Shown here: one piece after another, positions 10,963-24,131 of the stretch
Position numbering within the stretch: position 1 is the stretch's first letter
Layout: each line of letters begins with the position of its first letter
Source of the DNA: Gymnorhina tibicen
Taxonomy: Eukaryota; Chordata; Aves; Passeriformes; Artamidae
Assembly (NCBI GenBank): GCA_013399875.1
Contig: VXAZ01004023.1
Coordinates: 806,282 to 870,281, forward strand
Direction: 5' to 3'
DNA length: 64,000 nt
Program-made: the position numbers and the translations under genes
The notes under the pieces: generated by a model
The model's input: only the letters and a program-made list of their open reading frames with translations
The model's database searches: none
What the model was told of the DNA's origin: nothing

Positions 10963-13900
10963 GCAGCACACAAGAAATTACAAACCTACAGCACAGCTGA
11001 GCTCAGTCCTTGGCAACAACGTAACAGTGGTGAACAACAAATAATTGCAGAACAAAATGTTCTCCCAACAATTAGAGCTACCCAGTTATCAAAGTCTATC
11101 CTTACCTCCTTACCTTCCATCTCCGACACTTCAGATGGCGGTTTAAGCAGCTTGGCTTTGCCTGGAAGCATTCCTGGAGGCCAAGAGACTCAAGACACTC
11201 AGTACTTGCCTATGTAAACAAGGACGGTGTCAGCTGCTTTATTTGGGTTTGTTTTTGCCTGGAGGAAGAACCTAAGGCAGGAAAACTGAGTAAACAGACT
11301 CTAAATACAGATTTGCTACAAAAATAATATTCAGACCACACTGGTAAAGTGAATGAGGAATTGGAAAGGTTGTTGAGCACTTTTAGCTGATAAAATTTCT
11401 TTTTTGTCATTTTCTCCAATGAACGTTGCTGTACTTATTATTTTCACCTAGAATAGCCACCCAGACTTAAGCTCCTGGTTGGTTGGCACATTTCACTATC
11501 CTTCATAGGAAATCAGAGATTTTTATGGCCATGACTCCCTGAGGCTTTCTTAGAACTTGCTTCTCCAGATGAGTTCTTGAACAAAAGTGGAAATGTCACG
11601 GCAGCCATGGCAGCCCAGGGTAAGATTTCTAGGGAGTCATTTTTCTTTAGAAAAACTGGTAGAGCTGGAAAAATAGCGCATTTTTGGTGCACCACAGTTG
11701 TTCTGCTCTGAAGAAAACACATTTGGCCATTTGTGTGTATTGAGCTTGACGGTTTTTACACAATGCTTCTTTGAGTCATGTCGTTAAATACTACCCTGGT
11801 TATGCAGAAGTAGCCATCAGTGTCGTAGTCCTCCATTAGTGTTCATATGAGCCTGTTCTTTACTATAAAGAGGGTGGTTAGGGATTCACATTTATTGTGC
11901 CTGAGTGACTTGAATGACATTTTCTCAGTTTAGAAGCATCTCCACTTGCCGACTCAGCTTGGGATCTGAAAGTCAAGCTGTGCATTTTCTGGCTCGTACA
12001 GCTTTGCCATTAAAGCTCCATTACATCAAATTCTACTCACAATTAAACCTTCGAAAATAAATTTTCCTCTGAGTTTGCAAAGGAATAGTTGAGGAGGCAG
12101 CATTTTGGTCCTGGAAGTGAAAAATATTTAACAACTCTTTTGGTGACACATGAGCCAGAATGGAAAAAGCTTTTTTCTCATGCCTTTGTCAACACTAAGA
12201 AGTGAAAGAAAAAAATGTTTTAAAAATTCATTTTAGTACTAAATACATTGAATAAATATACAGACAGGGAACAGATCAACTGAGTGAAAGGATGCAACTT
12301 TTTGACAGTCACTTTTCAGAATAAAGACACATTTTAAGAAAGACACAGGTGTGTTGGAATAAAGAATTTTCTTTTATATGTGAAGGTGAGTCAAACTGTC
12401 TTGGGACTTCATTTGCTTAACTGACAGGCAGAAAATAGGATTCTGGCTAGTACTGCAGCTCCTCTACCTTCATATGGGAGTTGAAATTGAAAGTAATAAT
12501 GAACTGTAATGTTAATCACTCCTTTATTAGAACAGGGACTGAGGATCAAGGGGCCTTAGTTCTTTTTTTGAGTCTTTCATTGAATTGTTAGCTGATGTGA
12601 AAAATATTAACTGAAATATTAGTTTGATGGTACCAATCACAAAATGGTACTACTTGGTCCTGTCCCTCAGTGTCAGTGCCAGGCTAACAGCCCAGCACAG
12701 CCAGAAAAACAGGCATATATGCCCATACACAAACAGGGCACCCCTTTACATTATTTCTCACATAAGCACAGTGCGAAGACATAAGTCTACTTATAGAAAG
12801 TGTAAAACACCATTTCAAAGCACCTGGTGTCTGAGAAAAATGTTCAACAGTCCCTGCCAGTCCCAATATTTTTTCCTATGGCAGCATCTCTGTTTCCTCG
12901 ATAAATTTTTTCCAGATTTAGTGTGATAACCAGGACAAACTGCTACAGGGCCTACTGTGCCTCATATGCAGGACATATCTCCCACATTATGAAGGAGGTT
13001 TAACCTTGTTAGAAATGGAAGGACTTTGTTGTCCTGGGATCCCATATCACTGGGGACAGTGGTGAGCACTAACAGACTGAGGGAAAATTTCTTTATCCAT
13101 CACTGTTGTTTCCTGAAGCTGCAGCAGCAGATGCTGCATATCGTGACTGTTTTCAGAATAAAGCTTTCAGCCAGGCTTCAGTCCTAGCATTTTTCATCCC
13201 TCTCAAAATTCTTCCCAAGCACTGACAGCTAAGTTGGATGTCCTGTGCCTCTGAATGAGTAGCAGTCGGTCTATTGGGCATGGCTGCTGCAAATCTGAGT
13301 GTGGTAGTGTTACCCACTGCAAATGGCTCATGTATTTTTTCACACTTGTGCAATGGTTAGGCTGACCCACCTGATATTAAGATTTACAAAGAAAAGAAAG
13401 AAAACAAAAACATTTCAGAGAAAAAAACCATGGTTCTTTGTGCACTCAGTACTTATATGCAATCCTTTTACTCATTCAGGCCTACAAACTGGATGCTAAA
13501 ATGCTTTCCAGGAATGATCTGAATCGAAACTTTGGAGGATGCTCATGTTTTGATCCTGTTTCAACTTTTTTGCAATCACATCAACCACCTGCCTTCCTTG
13601 AGTCTCTATTAACTCAGCTGGACTCCTTTTGTTTTGGTAAAGTTGAGGATTTCAATGAAAACCAGATGTGCTGTGTGATCCAAACTTTCCTGGGTAAATA
13701 AATGCTCACTCTGTTCCATCCACTTAGTTATAATACACCAAACCATCTCTAATGGAAATGCTTTCACAGGCCATTTAGTAAAAATAAGGTCCCACTTCTC
13801 CTAGAGAGACACTCATCCTCTGTGCTAATGCAGGAAATGGTGGCAAGAATCACTGTACCCTGGTCAGTGCCTGTTCTTCCCGTGTGCTGTGGTGAGGTCT

Positions 13901-16040
13901 TCTTAGAGGAGAAAAGAGCTTAGCAGAGGCCATGAAAACCAGGGAAAAGCCTTGAGTGGACTCTGCAGTGTAATTTAGTGTAAACATGAGGAATGTGGGA
14001 GGAGATTGTACATGGAGGTGTTGGGAAGAGAACATGTAGCAGTGTGGATCAATCATGCAGAAGAGCGGGGCCATATCAGCAAGCAATAACAATAGGAATA
14101 TTTGCAGACAAAATGTGCTGAAGAGCAGCATTTTCCTGCCTTCTTGGTAGTCCACCTTTTCCCCCACCCCCAGGCAAGGAAGCCAGATGTCCCCGAAAAA
14201 CAGTTCATTAAACGGATGTAACAAAAGACAATTAATTCTCAGTGGCAACATTTGGTACTGCCGTTGGTAGTGTTCATGTCACAGACACCCAACCCCATGG
14301 CAGCGGGGGGATTGCTGAGATCTCATAAACAACCAGTCAGGTGAAGCAGCAAATGCAGGGTCCCCAGTACACAGTTTACAAAACCACCCTGGTCTTTTAC
14401 TCCTTCAGCTCTCGCAGTCACCTCTAGGAAAAAGGTGACAAAGTGCTGCTTCTGGTTAGGATGCAGGAATCAGGAAGCTAAAAAAACAGCACTGTGGTAA
14501 CTGAGAGCTGTCTCCCTGGTCTTTGACTAGTAGACAATGTTTGTGATGGCTTCATTCAGCACTTAACTAAAATTATTTGTATATGAATAAACAATGCTCA
14601 TTATTTTAGAGAGAATGTGACAGTCCTTTGCTCAAGGAAGAAATAAGTATTCCAGCCCCTCTCTGCTAAAGAGACTATGGCTTTTATGGCCATCCCTAAG
14701 ATCAGTGCTCTTTAGCATAAGACAGAACTGACCATAGCATTTTTTTAGCAAACCCGTGAAAATATTTTTATTCCCTTAGACTTCCAACATAAACAGATTC
14801 TGCCTAACCATGTTTATAACACTTCATACTAAGCAGAACTGAGAATCTTAGAAGACAACAGCAGGCTCTTCCAGGCATTAAATTAAAATCACTTTATGTA
14901 AAAAAATAAAGAATATGTATACCTTTCACTGTATTCCAGTTGTAGTTGACTGCAGTCCACTTGCTCTTGCTGGCAGCTTTTTATTTTCAATATTTAAAAA
15001 GGCTTATTAAGAAGTTTTGCATACAAATGCAGACCATCTCCATGAGTCCCCAGAAGAGCTCCAACAGCAGGGAACCAGCTGAGCTCTGTGAGTGGTGGGC
15101 AGCAACTCTGCCTTTGAAAGCAGGGCACTGCTGGCCCTGTGTGCCCTGTGTGCCCTGTGCAGTCATCGTGGAGAGGCAGAGGCTGCCTGGGCACAGTTTT
15201 GCTGTTCTCTGAGCTCACAGGAGCTCATGATGGAGCAAACTCTTGTGAGGCAGCAGTTTTTATCCCACAGCTCTCGCTAACTTATGGAATGAGTCAAAAA
15301 GATAAGTTGGAGCAGGAACCCGCACTCCATGGAGGCAAAATACTCCCAGTCAGCTTCAGTGGGAAGGGGCTGGTTGAACCTAAAGATATCCAGATGATTT
15401 CTTGTACTCTTTTGAGTGACTCTGCTCGTCACTTCCTTCCCAAATGTTTGTTTCAAAGCCCCACATGAACCTGATATGTACCAGCGCCTGTGCTGGTTGG
15501 GATGTATCTTCTCTGAGGAATGAAGAGTGGGGTGACAGTTACCTTGTCATACATAATTGTCAGTGATAGGCAAGACCCAAGCTGCCTGTGATGTTTTGTG
15601 GGAGAATTTTACAGAAGAACATTTTGGCAAGAACAAGGAGGGAGAACAAGGGAAAAATAATCCATACTGTATGTAATCTCTCAGGGAATATGTTTGGGAG
15701 GCTCATAGAAGAGCTAGGAATGGAGAACAAAGCAGAAAACAGCTTTTTACAGTCATATCCATCCTTGGAGGGAGTCTTCCCCTCTAACCCCTAATTTCGC
15801 CTTTGTCCCTTGCCTCCAGTGGGACCCAGTAAAGCTCAGGGACCAGCAGGGAGAGAGGGCACAGGCTCTGTGCACTGCAAACCCTGACAACCTGTCCTCA
15901 TGGGCAATCTGAGCATCCATTCTCCTCCCCATCCTCACTCAGAGCAGCTCCATTAAAACAGGCATTTGCAAAATGCTGCCTGCTGAAAGCATGAGAATTG
16001 ATCTCTCTGCACGATATGCCTTAAGGCCAGTAAAAATTAG
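10963..16040. other. Unique noncoding DNA
   Basis: No gene is supported. The longest open frame is 133 codons on the minus strand (13850-14251), with no recognisable domain and no signal-peptide or codon-bias argument that I trust. A 87-codon plus-strand frame at 13438-13701 is likewise unrecognised. A 9-bp minisatellite at 15134-15160 is listed separately. The sequence is otherwise AT-rich and unremarkable. Confidence 0.55.
15134..15160. repeat. 9-bp tandem repeat, three copies
   Basis: GCCCTGTGT is repeated twice exactly and followed by a third copy, GCCCTGTGC. This is a small minisatellite-like array in otherwise unique DNA. Confidence 0.85.
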
Positions 16041-16120
16041 TTTTCCCATTCTGCAAAGAAGGAAATGAAAATGGTTAAGTGACTTGCTCAAGATTGAAGA
16101 GGGAGCCTTTATTGGAGCTT
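16041..16120 (-). repeat. MIR SINE remnant (minus strand)
   Basis: TTTTCCCATTCTGCAAAGAA, then GGAAATGAAAATGG, then TTAAGTGACTTGCTCAAG match in order the reverse complement of the MIR core: CCCATTTTACAGATGAGG, AAACTGAGGC, and TTAAGTAACTTGCCCAAGG. The order, spacing and key words agree over about 65 bp. A GAGCTTGGAA segment further right could match the GAGCTGGGATT block. This is the clearest of the MIR-like pieces in the window. MIR is an inactive tRNA-derived SINE shared by amniotes, so such low identity is expected. Confidence 0.55.
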
Positions 16121-16969
16121 GGAAGGAACAATGGAAATCATACAATTTATTTCTTAGGATGGATCCCTTCTGAAAGAGCCACACATCTCATGAGACCCTC
16201 CCTTCTGCTCAGAGAAGGACAATCACAGCTTTAGTCAAAGAGGCAGAAGTGTTTGGTGACATTTCTCTTAGTCCTGAGGTCTCAAACCTTTTCAGGCTGA
16301 CTGAAAAATATCTGGACTTGACTTAAAAACAATGGGAGCTCTGCTTCTCACAGAACACAAAATCCAGCCCCAGACATCCCCAGAGAGGCCATGAACTAAA
16401 TGTGGTCAGGGGAAAATACGAACGGTTTTTAATCTAAGGCTTTTTTCCTACCAGATCCCAAAATGCTGGTTTAAGATTGATAAATTGAAGATTAGAACAT
16501 ATATAGAGTTTTCAACAAATTATTCAGTCACGGTGTATTGAAGGATTTTTTTAATGAGAATTAAATGCATTTTTAGAAAATATGTAATGTCTTAGAGCCA
16601 CTCTGGAGCTGGAACAAAACATGTTTTCTTTATTTAAAATGTAATTTTTATGGATGCATTAGACTTGGAGCCAGAGAAAACATTTTTAACTGCTGAGGTT
16701 TTACAGCCACTCTAGGGTTAGGAAAGAAAGCTGAAAAAATATTCTGCCTGGCAGATTTTTTAACGCTTCATTTAAAAGTAAAATAAAAAATATTGTAACT
16801 TTTCCACCTGTACCATAGTTCATCCAAATGAAGGAAACACCATCCCTCTCTGCTGCAATGAGCCCAAATTCAAGATAACTTGTCTTGTGTGAAAAGAAGA
16901 TGCCAGCTCTGGGCTGAGAACAACAGCAAAGGCACTGGGGCCAGTCCTTGGTCCATAACAATGATGAGT

Positions 16970-17020
16970 CTCCTTGTTCAACTGCAAGCCTCAGTTTCTT
17001 GCACATAAAATGCAGTGAAA
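16970..17020 (+). repeat. Possible MIR SINE remnant (weak)
   Basis: GCAAGCCTCAGTTTCTTGCA followed by CATAAAATGCAG resembles the sense-strand MIR block GAGCCTCAGTTTCCTCATCTGTAAAATGGG. About 30 bp carry the signal and the flanks do not extend it clearly. It lies about 0.9 kb from the stronger minus-strand remnant, so it is a separate piece if real. Confidence 0.35.
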
Positions 17021-18033
17021 ATGTTCTTCTTTCTATCTGATTCATTTAGGTGTGTTGGGAAGTAATTTGGGCTGTCACTGTGTCTTTATATAATGCTTTT
17101 TGTTGAGAAACCTTCAGAGATACCTACCTTTTGACATAATTCAAGGCAGTTGATGCCAGTCTGAAAATCTCCTTCTGAAGGTTAAAATGTGCTCATTTGC
17201 TTCATCAAGTAAGTTAAAGAGCATAATATCTTGAGTTGTTAAAAATGAACAGTTTCCCTCTCTAAGTTTTACTCCCTGGAGAGGACCTGAAGAAAGCAAA
17301 CAGGATCTCCCAAGCTTCAGCATGTTAGGAAAGCCCAGGGCCTGCTACATGCGTTGCAAAGGGAGAGACACGTGCCAGACTTGTCTATAACTTACAAGTT
17401 ATTATTGTTATTACTTGACAGCCTACTAATCATGACTAAAAGAGGCTTTCTCTCCACGTTTCTAGGCACATATTTTACATGTTGAAATTCTTGCACGTGG
17501 AACCTGAAGGTGCATCAGTGAAAGCAGACCCTACAGATGAACATACCCTATATGAAAAGCCAGAGGAACAGACATAATTTTTGTTTATGTGCAGAAAGGC
17601 ATTAATCTCTTCAGGTGAGTAATTGTGTGCTGTTCTCCCTTGCTCATATGAGGGCTTGTACTGAAATAGTTTAATTTCATACAGGGTAAATCAGAAGTCG
17701 GGCATCTTCTCCTGCACTTTTCTCAATACAGGGTGGCTGAGATTTTATTTCTGCATAGAACTTTTAACTACATTTCTTCTGAAATGTGCAGGTTCTTGAG
17801 TGGGTTGCGTTTGTCTGTAGCACATGGTAAAATGCCATTCTCACAGTGTGATTGTGTAGCCCACAGAAGCAAAGAAAATAGTTCTGAAAAGAAGCAGGAA
17901 AGGCCATCTAATCCACTTCTTTGCTTCATGGGAAGATCACTGTTAGCAAATTACACCTCATCTGACTTCTCTCTGAAAACAAAAAAATAGCTCTATGTAA
18001 AGATGATAAATTTTTTTTCTCTTTCAACTGCAG
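17021..18033. other. Unique noncoding DNA
   Basis: I see no gene or named repeat. Chance open frames are below 90 codons. Confidence 0.6.
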
Positions 18034-18100
18034 AAGTGACTTCTGAGAGGTAGTACAGTCCACCATCCCTCAGGATCTGAGGTCTGTAGCAAGACATCAG
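18034..18100 (+). other. Candidate noncoding exon bounded by splice-like sites
   Basis: A long pyrimidine tract (about 18011-18027) runs into CAACTGCAG at 18025-18033, a good 3' splice-site pattern. A 67-nt segment follows and ends CATCAG before GTAATC at 18101, a plausible 5' splice site. The segment has an in-frame stop in the frames I checked by eye, so it would suit a UTR or lncRNA exon better than coding sequence. Splice-like pairs arise often by chance in 64 kb, so this is only a candidate. Confidence 0.15.
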
Positions 18101-21060
18101 GTAATCCTTTCATCTTTCCGCGTTTTCATCTTGCACTTTTTACACTGTGGACAGTCTTATCCAAGGTCATATGTAGATTACTTTTACAATCACTAATGAA
18201 GACTTGTTTTACTTTATCGTCAGTTTTTACTTTGGGATTATAGAATGTGTGCTGAATTCATAGTATGGCTTTTCATAAAGTACCTGGAGATTTCTTGGCA
18301 TTATGAGGCGCCAGAGAATTTTGGGGTGCTTTGTACTTTAGGAGACAACCAAAATTGCCAAGCAACTGCTCATTGGCAACCGTCAGAGCCCTCGTAATTA
18401 AGGGTCCAGATAGACCAGGGAAAGAAATGAAGCAGCTACACATATGGCTTCAGGAAGATGGGTAATTTGAGGCAAAAGAGAGGGAGGTGAAGGTGAGGAG
18501 AGGTTCATATGGGTAACAGTCTTTAAAGAAAAGGATGGAATACAGAAAGTCAAGCCACTGGAAAGGTTTACTGAGAAACTGAAGACAGCCAGAGGAACAA
18601 AAGGTGTATGCTTTTCTGAGCAGAAATTTCAGAGAATAGTGAGAAGAGGATGAGGTTCGTTGTGGGAGCACCATGGAAAATGGAAGTGGATTTCACTTAC
18701 AACGTGACTGCTGCCCTGTCTGCTGTCCTGTCTGCTGCAAAAGCTGAACCCAGGACCTAGAGGAAATGGCAGCCTGCATCATGGATGCTCTTGGACATCC
18801 TTGTGAAAAATAAAATGAAAATAAAGGGGAAAATATGTGAGAAAAGCAGGGAGACAGAAATTTAAAAGCAGCAGCAGTGAAGGGACAAGGCAGTTTACTT
18901 TTGGAGTTATATATGAATGTTGTCTCCTTTGCAGTAAGCACCAGAACTGCTCAGCTTTGCTTCATGGTTCTCACACCTATTCTGCTCATGAGACAACACT
19001 TTAATATCACCAGATGTAACCCAGATGGTACATATTAATTTATATATGGATGCTGGAAAATACATATATACTTCGCATTTGAAGTCTTTTAAGTATGATT
19101 TTTATATTCATTGGAAAATTGTTCATTTTTATTTGAGCCATAAGGCAGCTAAAATACAACTCCCAGGTGAATGAAAATTTATCTATTCCACCCTGAATGA
19201 TTCCAGGTTTCTGTGAGACTGCTTTCAAAGGTGCGTGATCACTTCATTTCAGAAATGATTCTCACTGGCTCAACAACAATGCGTTACTGTCAAACGTCCG
19301 TTATTATGCTGAATGGAAATGTTGGGGAGATAAATTTAGAACATCTTTCATCTCATTTTCAATACTAACAACTGTTCCATATACTTGCCAGCAGACCCAA
19401 GTGTATGACAAAGTAGAATGCCTTAATTTAAACATTTAATTATTTTTCTGAGTCAAACTTGATTTAATAAGTAATGATAATTGGAGTCGGACATGATCTG
19501 TAGATAATCAAGCAATGGAGATCGCTCATCTGAGAGAGCTGGAAGAAGTGGTGGTGGCATTTGTCATAATAATCTATGCAACATCAGCACCAGTATTTCC
19601 CCAGTGTTTGGAATCACTGAGAAAAGGTGATGAAAAAAGAAGAAAATATACAACTACAGGTAGAATATCAAAACGGTATTAAGGAACAAACTGTGCTTCT
19701 TTGTTGGTAGCTCCCAGTTCCTTCCATCCCTCCACTCCATTTCTTCTTCTCTGTTTCTATCCCAAAGTGTACACCATTTCTGCAATTGTATTTTCTAAGC
19801 TCAAAACTGGACTCCTAAATGCTGTGTTTCTGCCAGAGAAGGACCTTTGGCCCCAGAGAGCAACAAGGAAAAAGTAAGCACTTAAAAATATCAATAAATA
19901 AATACATTAATTTTTAAAGCACTAACCCACAGAATAGTCTGCTATTATTTCTGTTGTATTAAAGTGGTCATACAGAAATGAACATGAACCCAAAACATGA
20001 ACTTTGTACCCTTAAGAACAACTGGAAAAGGAAATGTCAAGCCGTTCTTGTCAATCATTGCCACAGATATGCATTATTCCACTAGACTAGTGAAAACCCT
20101 TTCCTGCAAAGACCATCTTTCCATCAACAAAGCAGACAGTGAGGCTGGTGCAAGGGTGGAAAGTAGGCTTCAGTGTGTGTATCTGAAATGCTCCCCATGG
20201 GATGCTCATCTCACCTGCTCCCAACTGCTTCTCTCCCAAAGTTCCTCAAACCTCAGACCGACTCCTTTCCTTCCCATCAACACATTCAAAGTGTCTTCAC
20301 TCCTACCAGCTCCTCTCCCATAAGCATTCTGTGCTTATCAAAGGTGGTTGGTTCTCCTTTCACATCTACTAGGTGCAAATTTCCACTCTTATTTGATGCA
20401 AATCTGGACAAAATTAAAAGTATTCAAAAAACATTAAGCTATGTAAGTGGTTAGCATGATTACACTAGAATAAACAACGAAATGACAAATCATTCTTGCT
20501 ACTTCAGGATGGAAAGCACTACTAGTTCTACATCTTGGGCAGAGACTTCTTCTACAGGTATATTGTTCTATCATTACCTGGTGCAAAGATATTATGCACC
20601 TTGAACAGTTTGCTGTTTGATGCTGTCAGAGAACAGCCACTGGATTAGATGAATTGTTGGTCTGATGAGATAGAACAATGCCTTTACTCCATCCCATGGG
20701 CCCCATAAGTAATCTCCTCATGAAATTATATTTAGCTACTTCTTGTAAGTCACTACTACTTCCAGTTGTTATTTTCTGAGTTCTTTTTGGTTTGCGGTGT
20801 TTGGTATTTACAGCATTCTTTTGGTAATGCCAAACTCCAGCAGAGTATTCTAGGTATATTCATTAGGTACAGCCATATCTGGAGAAAGTACCAAGGGACT
20901 TCCCAGCAGTAGACAATTAATGATTATTAGGAGGACTCTAAGGTATCCTGCAGTAGCAATGGCACATATTTTACAGCAATCACTGCCCAGTGCTTTGGAA
21001 ACAATCTCTCTCCTGTTATGCTGCTGCCTGTTAAATATCTTGGCATTTATCTCACAGCAG
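18101..21060. other. Unique noncoding DNA
   Basis: I see no gene. Open frames are at most 108 codons and not recognised. The segment 18709-18738 has a short run of CTGTCCTGTCTG-like units. The AT-rich stretch 19423-19532 has many homeodomain-type ATTA/TAAT words (see findings). Confidence 0.55.
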
Positions 21061-21190
21061 AGGCCATTCGCCTGTGCCAGGGTTCTGTTCCATTGACAAT
21101 GCCTCTTAATTGCCTTGTTGTTTAAATAAACAAGACAAGATAATTAAGCGATAATGACAAAGAAATAGGATGTTAGTGATAATGGGTGGT
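21061..21190. promoter_or_regulatory. Candidate conserved regulatory element with FOX-type inverted site
   Basis: The block contains TTGTTTAAATAAACAA at 21118-21133, a perfect inverted repeat (TTGTTTA, AA, TAAACAA). Both arms match the forkhead (FOX) core TGTTTA/TAAACA. TTAATTG, TAATTA and GATAATG words, typical homeodomain or GATA-like sites, lie within 40 bp on either side. The texture (no repeats, no CpG decay products, a dense mix of such words) resembles vertebrate conserved noncoding enhancers. The motifs are seen directly; conservation and enhancer function are inference. Confidence 0.3.
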
Positions 21191-24131
21191 AGATCCCTCT
21201 TCCACTCTAACTTCACTATCTAGAACAGCCCAAACTCTCTGCCTGCATTAAATCTCACAGCAACCTTCCGAGTTTTGAAAGAGCCCTTTCATCCTTGCTG
21301 TTTGAATAACTCAATAAAAGTGAAAAAGTCTGGAGGAAGAATTCAAGACTGGGAAAATGTGAGGATAAGGTGATGCAAAGGTTTTGGAAACATAGGATGT
21401 ACCTGTGGCACAAAGAAAAGCAGTTCTGCACAGGGAAAAACCCAGGAGGAGAAGCTGCCTGCTTGCTGCTCCAGTGTTCCTGGCAGCCCAGTAGGAGCTG
21501 GACCGAGCTGATCTGTTTCTGCTCCCGACCAAAGCTCTTCAGCCATGTGGTCTCCCCAAGGGCTGGGCAGCAGGAATGCCTCCCTGCTGATGCCAGCTAC
21601 CTGGGCTGCTGTTGCACACGCTCTTTCTCAGTGCCTCTGCTCACACTTCACCTTGCTATTCTCTCATACTGGGGACTAATCAAAAAGGACGACTTTGAGC
21701 AATCCTTTAGGCAAAGATTAACCAAAACAGGATTTTCAGCTATTTGGCTCTAGGAACAAAGCAATTTTAAAGTGTATTCATACACTCGGGACATTTATGA
21801 AATAGACTGGTGGTCTTTTCCATTCATTACTTTATTTCCTCAACTGGAGACAATAGATGAAGATACAAATCCCAAAAGATTTGATACAGAGAAATCTGGA
21901 AGTATTTTTTGTGTCTGGGATTATTTTTTTTTTTGACAGCCTACTAAGAAGACTGGAAAACTGCAGATGGATGGATCTCATTTCTTTTCTGAGATTTTTG
22001 GTTTATTTTGGTACTTATTGGTGTGTACAGTTGACAGAGACCAGTTCTGCATATGATGATGCCATTGTACATTTCAAGGTATCAGAACAATCTGTTCTGG
22101 CAGAAACACGTAGCTGAGCAAAGAGTGGTAGTGAAAAGAAAGAGAAGTTCCTTTGAACTTCTTTGAAGTTCCTGTTCTCTCTCCTGGCTTCCAGCTTGGC
22201 TGTACACTTTGCTTCAAAGACTAAAGCAGTATCATAACAGATTTGCTTCCAATTTTCTCAGTTCAAACATCTTTCCTGCTGGTTATTGATATTGATCTGA
22301 CAAGCTCCATGAGAGGCTTTCAGGGCATTCTTAAAACACTTGTGTTGGCCTCAAACTGCTCAGGCTATTTGAATGTAAAAAAACACTATGTAGACCAAGG
22401 GCCTGCTTTAGTGTTTGTCCTAGAACAGATTACACCTTACCAAGAAGGTTTTAATACTGGGATTAAAAAGTGAATTTTTGAGACAGAGGTGCAATGTTTG
22501 CTCCACAGTCATGTCTGCCTATGCCACGAGCCAGGAGCTATGATGGACTTGAATGACTGGCTATGTAGTCTTGTCTGTTACTCAGACGTTGAAAACACGA
22601 ACAGAAATGTAGAGCAAGCTTGCTGAATGCTGATTTCTTCAGCTACTGATTATTGCTTTACGGTCAATCAAAGGAGGGGTTAATTTTGGAAATTAAGGAA
22701 ATATGAGAAAGACTGCCTCTGCTGTAGCAGTAGATCTACCAAAACTCAAACTCTCATCAACACTTTCCACCCGGCTTCTGGCAACTGACAGTGGTTTGTG
22801 TCAGGCTGGCCTGGAACGGGTTGAAGAATGAGTGCTATCTTCAAAACAGTTTTGCTAGGACTGAAGTACTTACATGATGCTGCAGAGACATTAGGAAATT
22901 CTGTAGGTATTTTGATCTTCGGTATTTTGCTAGCCATTATCTTCAGGGTTACAGGTCAGATATCTGGGTTGATGAATAGGTAGCTTTCATGAGGGCTGGG
23001 CTTGTGTTAGAGAGGCAAATTATACTGCAGCTCAGAAAAAAAAATGAACTGTGGAATATTTCCATGCAGCAGAGTAGGAAGCTGGTTTGTTGACATTGAG
23101 GAATATGACTAAATCAGTACCATAGTTTGATGGCAGAACCAAACCTGAAACCTGCACCCTTAAGATCCTAGAGACACACGCTGTATGATTGTTCTTTAAC
23201 GGATAATGATTAGGATACCTTTTCAGGCACTTTGATCAGACAAAATGAGGATACATGTGCATGTATCACTGACACATAAGTGACACATCTGTGTTTGTGT
23301 GAGCTGGAAATAACAGGCAAAGAGCTTGTAAAAAAGGGTGTTACTGCACACTACCCCGCTGCCCACGCTGGCATTGCTTTTGTGAAGAAGGCCCTGAGAG
23401 ACAAATGCCCACTTCTGTGATTTTTTGGAAATAAGAATTGTATTTTTGTCACTTAATACTCATATATTTGATTCTGACTTGCATTTTGAACTTATTCACA
23501 GGCAAAGATATGGGTTCATTTTATTCGTGGGAATGGGAACTTATGTTCTTATCCCCCAAGAAATCTCCCAAAATAATAGAGTTGCTGGGTTTTAGAATAA
23601 ATATTGAGCACTTCATGAGCTAAATATGCCACTATTAGAAAGAAACAAAGAAAAGACAAATAAAATAGAAGGTTATTTGCATCTGATTTACATTATCCTA
23701 TGAGCATTGATTTCATTTTTATTTCATTCCTCTTAATGCTATTCAGATTGCAGACTGCAACCTTGCTGCAAATTTACAGCTGAGTTTCATTGTTCATTTA
23801 ATCATCTCAGGTGTTACTGAAATACGGAACACTGGTGCTTGAAAGATTTCCCCTGGGGTTCATGGGAGCTGCCTGTATCCTGAGGCTGGAGGAGGGGGCC
23901 TGCAGATACATTCTGGCAGTTGCTGCTCTGAATTTTGATGATCATCTGTTGAAAAATTGCATGGGCTATTCTGTGTCAAGACAATCATTGCTGTCTCCTC
24001 CTTTTAGTCAGCAATTTGTCTTCAAGCTTACTGCTTAGGTTATGCCTTTTTCTCCTCCATCCCTAACCCCTTGCTTCGGCTTAAATATTTGCAATAACTC
24101 ACATTTCCCCTCTCCCTCGTTCCTCTTGTAG
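21191..24131. other. Unique noncoding DNA
   Basis: I see no gene. The longest open frame is 127 codons (21370-21753, plus) without any recognisable motif. Small inverted structures occur: alternating GAAGTTC/GAACTTC/GAAGTTC words at 22144-22171, and a palindrome at 23250-23267 listed separately. A pyrimidine-rich run at about 24100-24130 precedes the next feature. Confidence 0.55.
23250..23267. repeat. 18-bp inverted repeat
   Basis: GATACATG and CATGTATC are exact reverse complements separated by TG. Pairing does not extend further. No family is recognised. Confidence 0.7.

Noticed and set aside
13850..14251. 133-codon minus-strand frame with hydrophobic stretches
   Set aside because: Hydrophobic character comes from T-rich antisense DNA; no topology or family could be supported.
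22144..22171. Alternating GAAGTTC/GAACTTC words as a heat-shock element
   Set aside because: The spacing between GAA and TTC is one base instead of the two needed for the nGAAnnTTCn heat-shock factor pattern.
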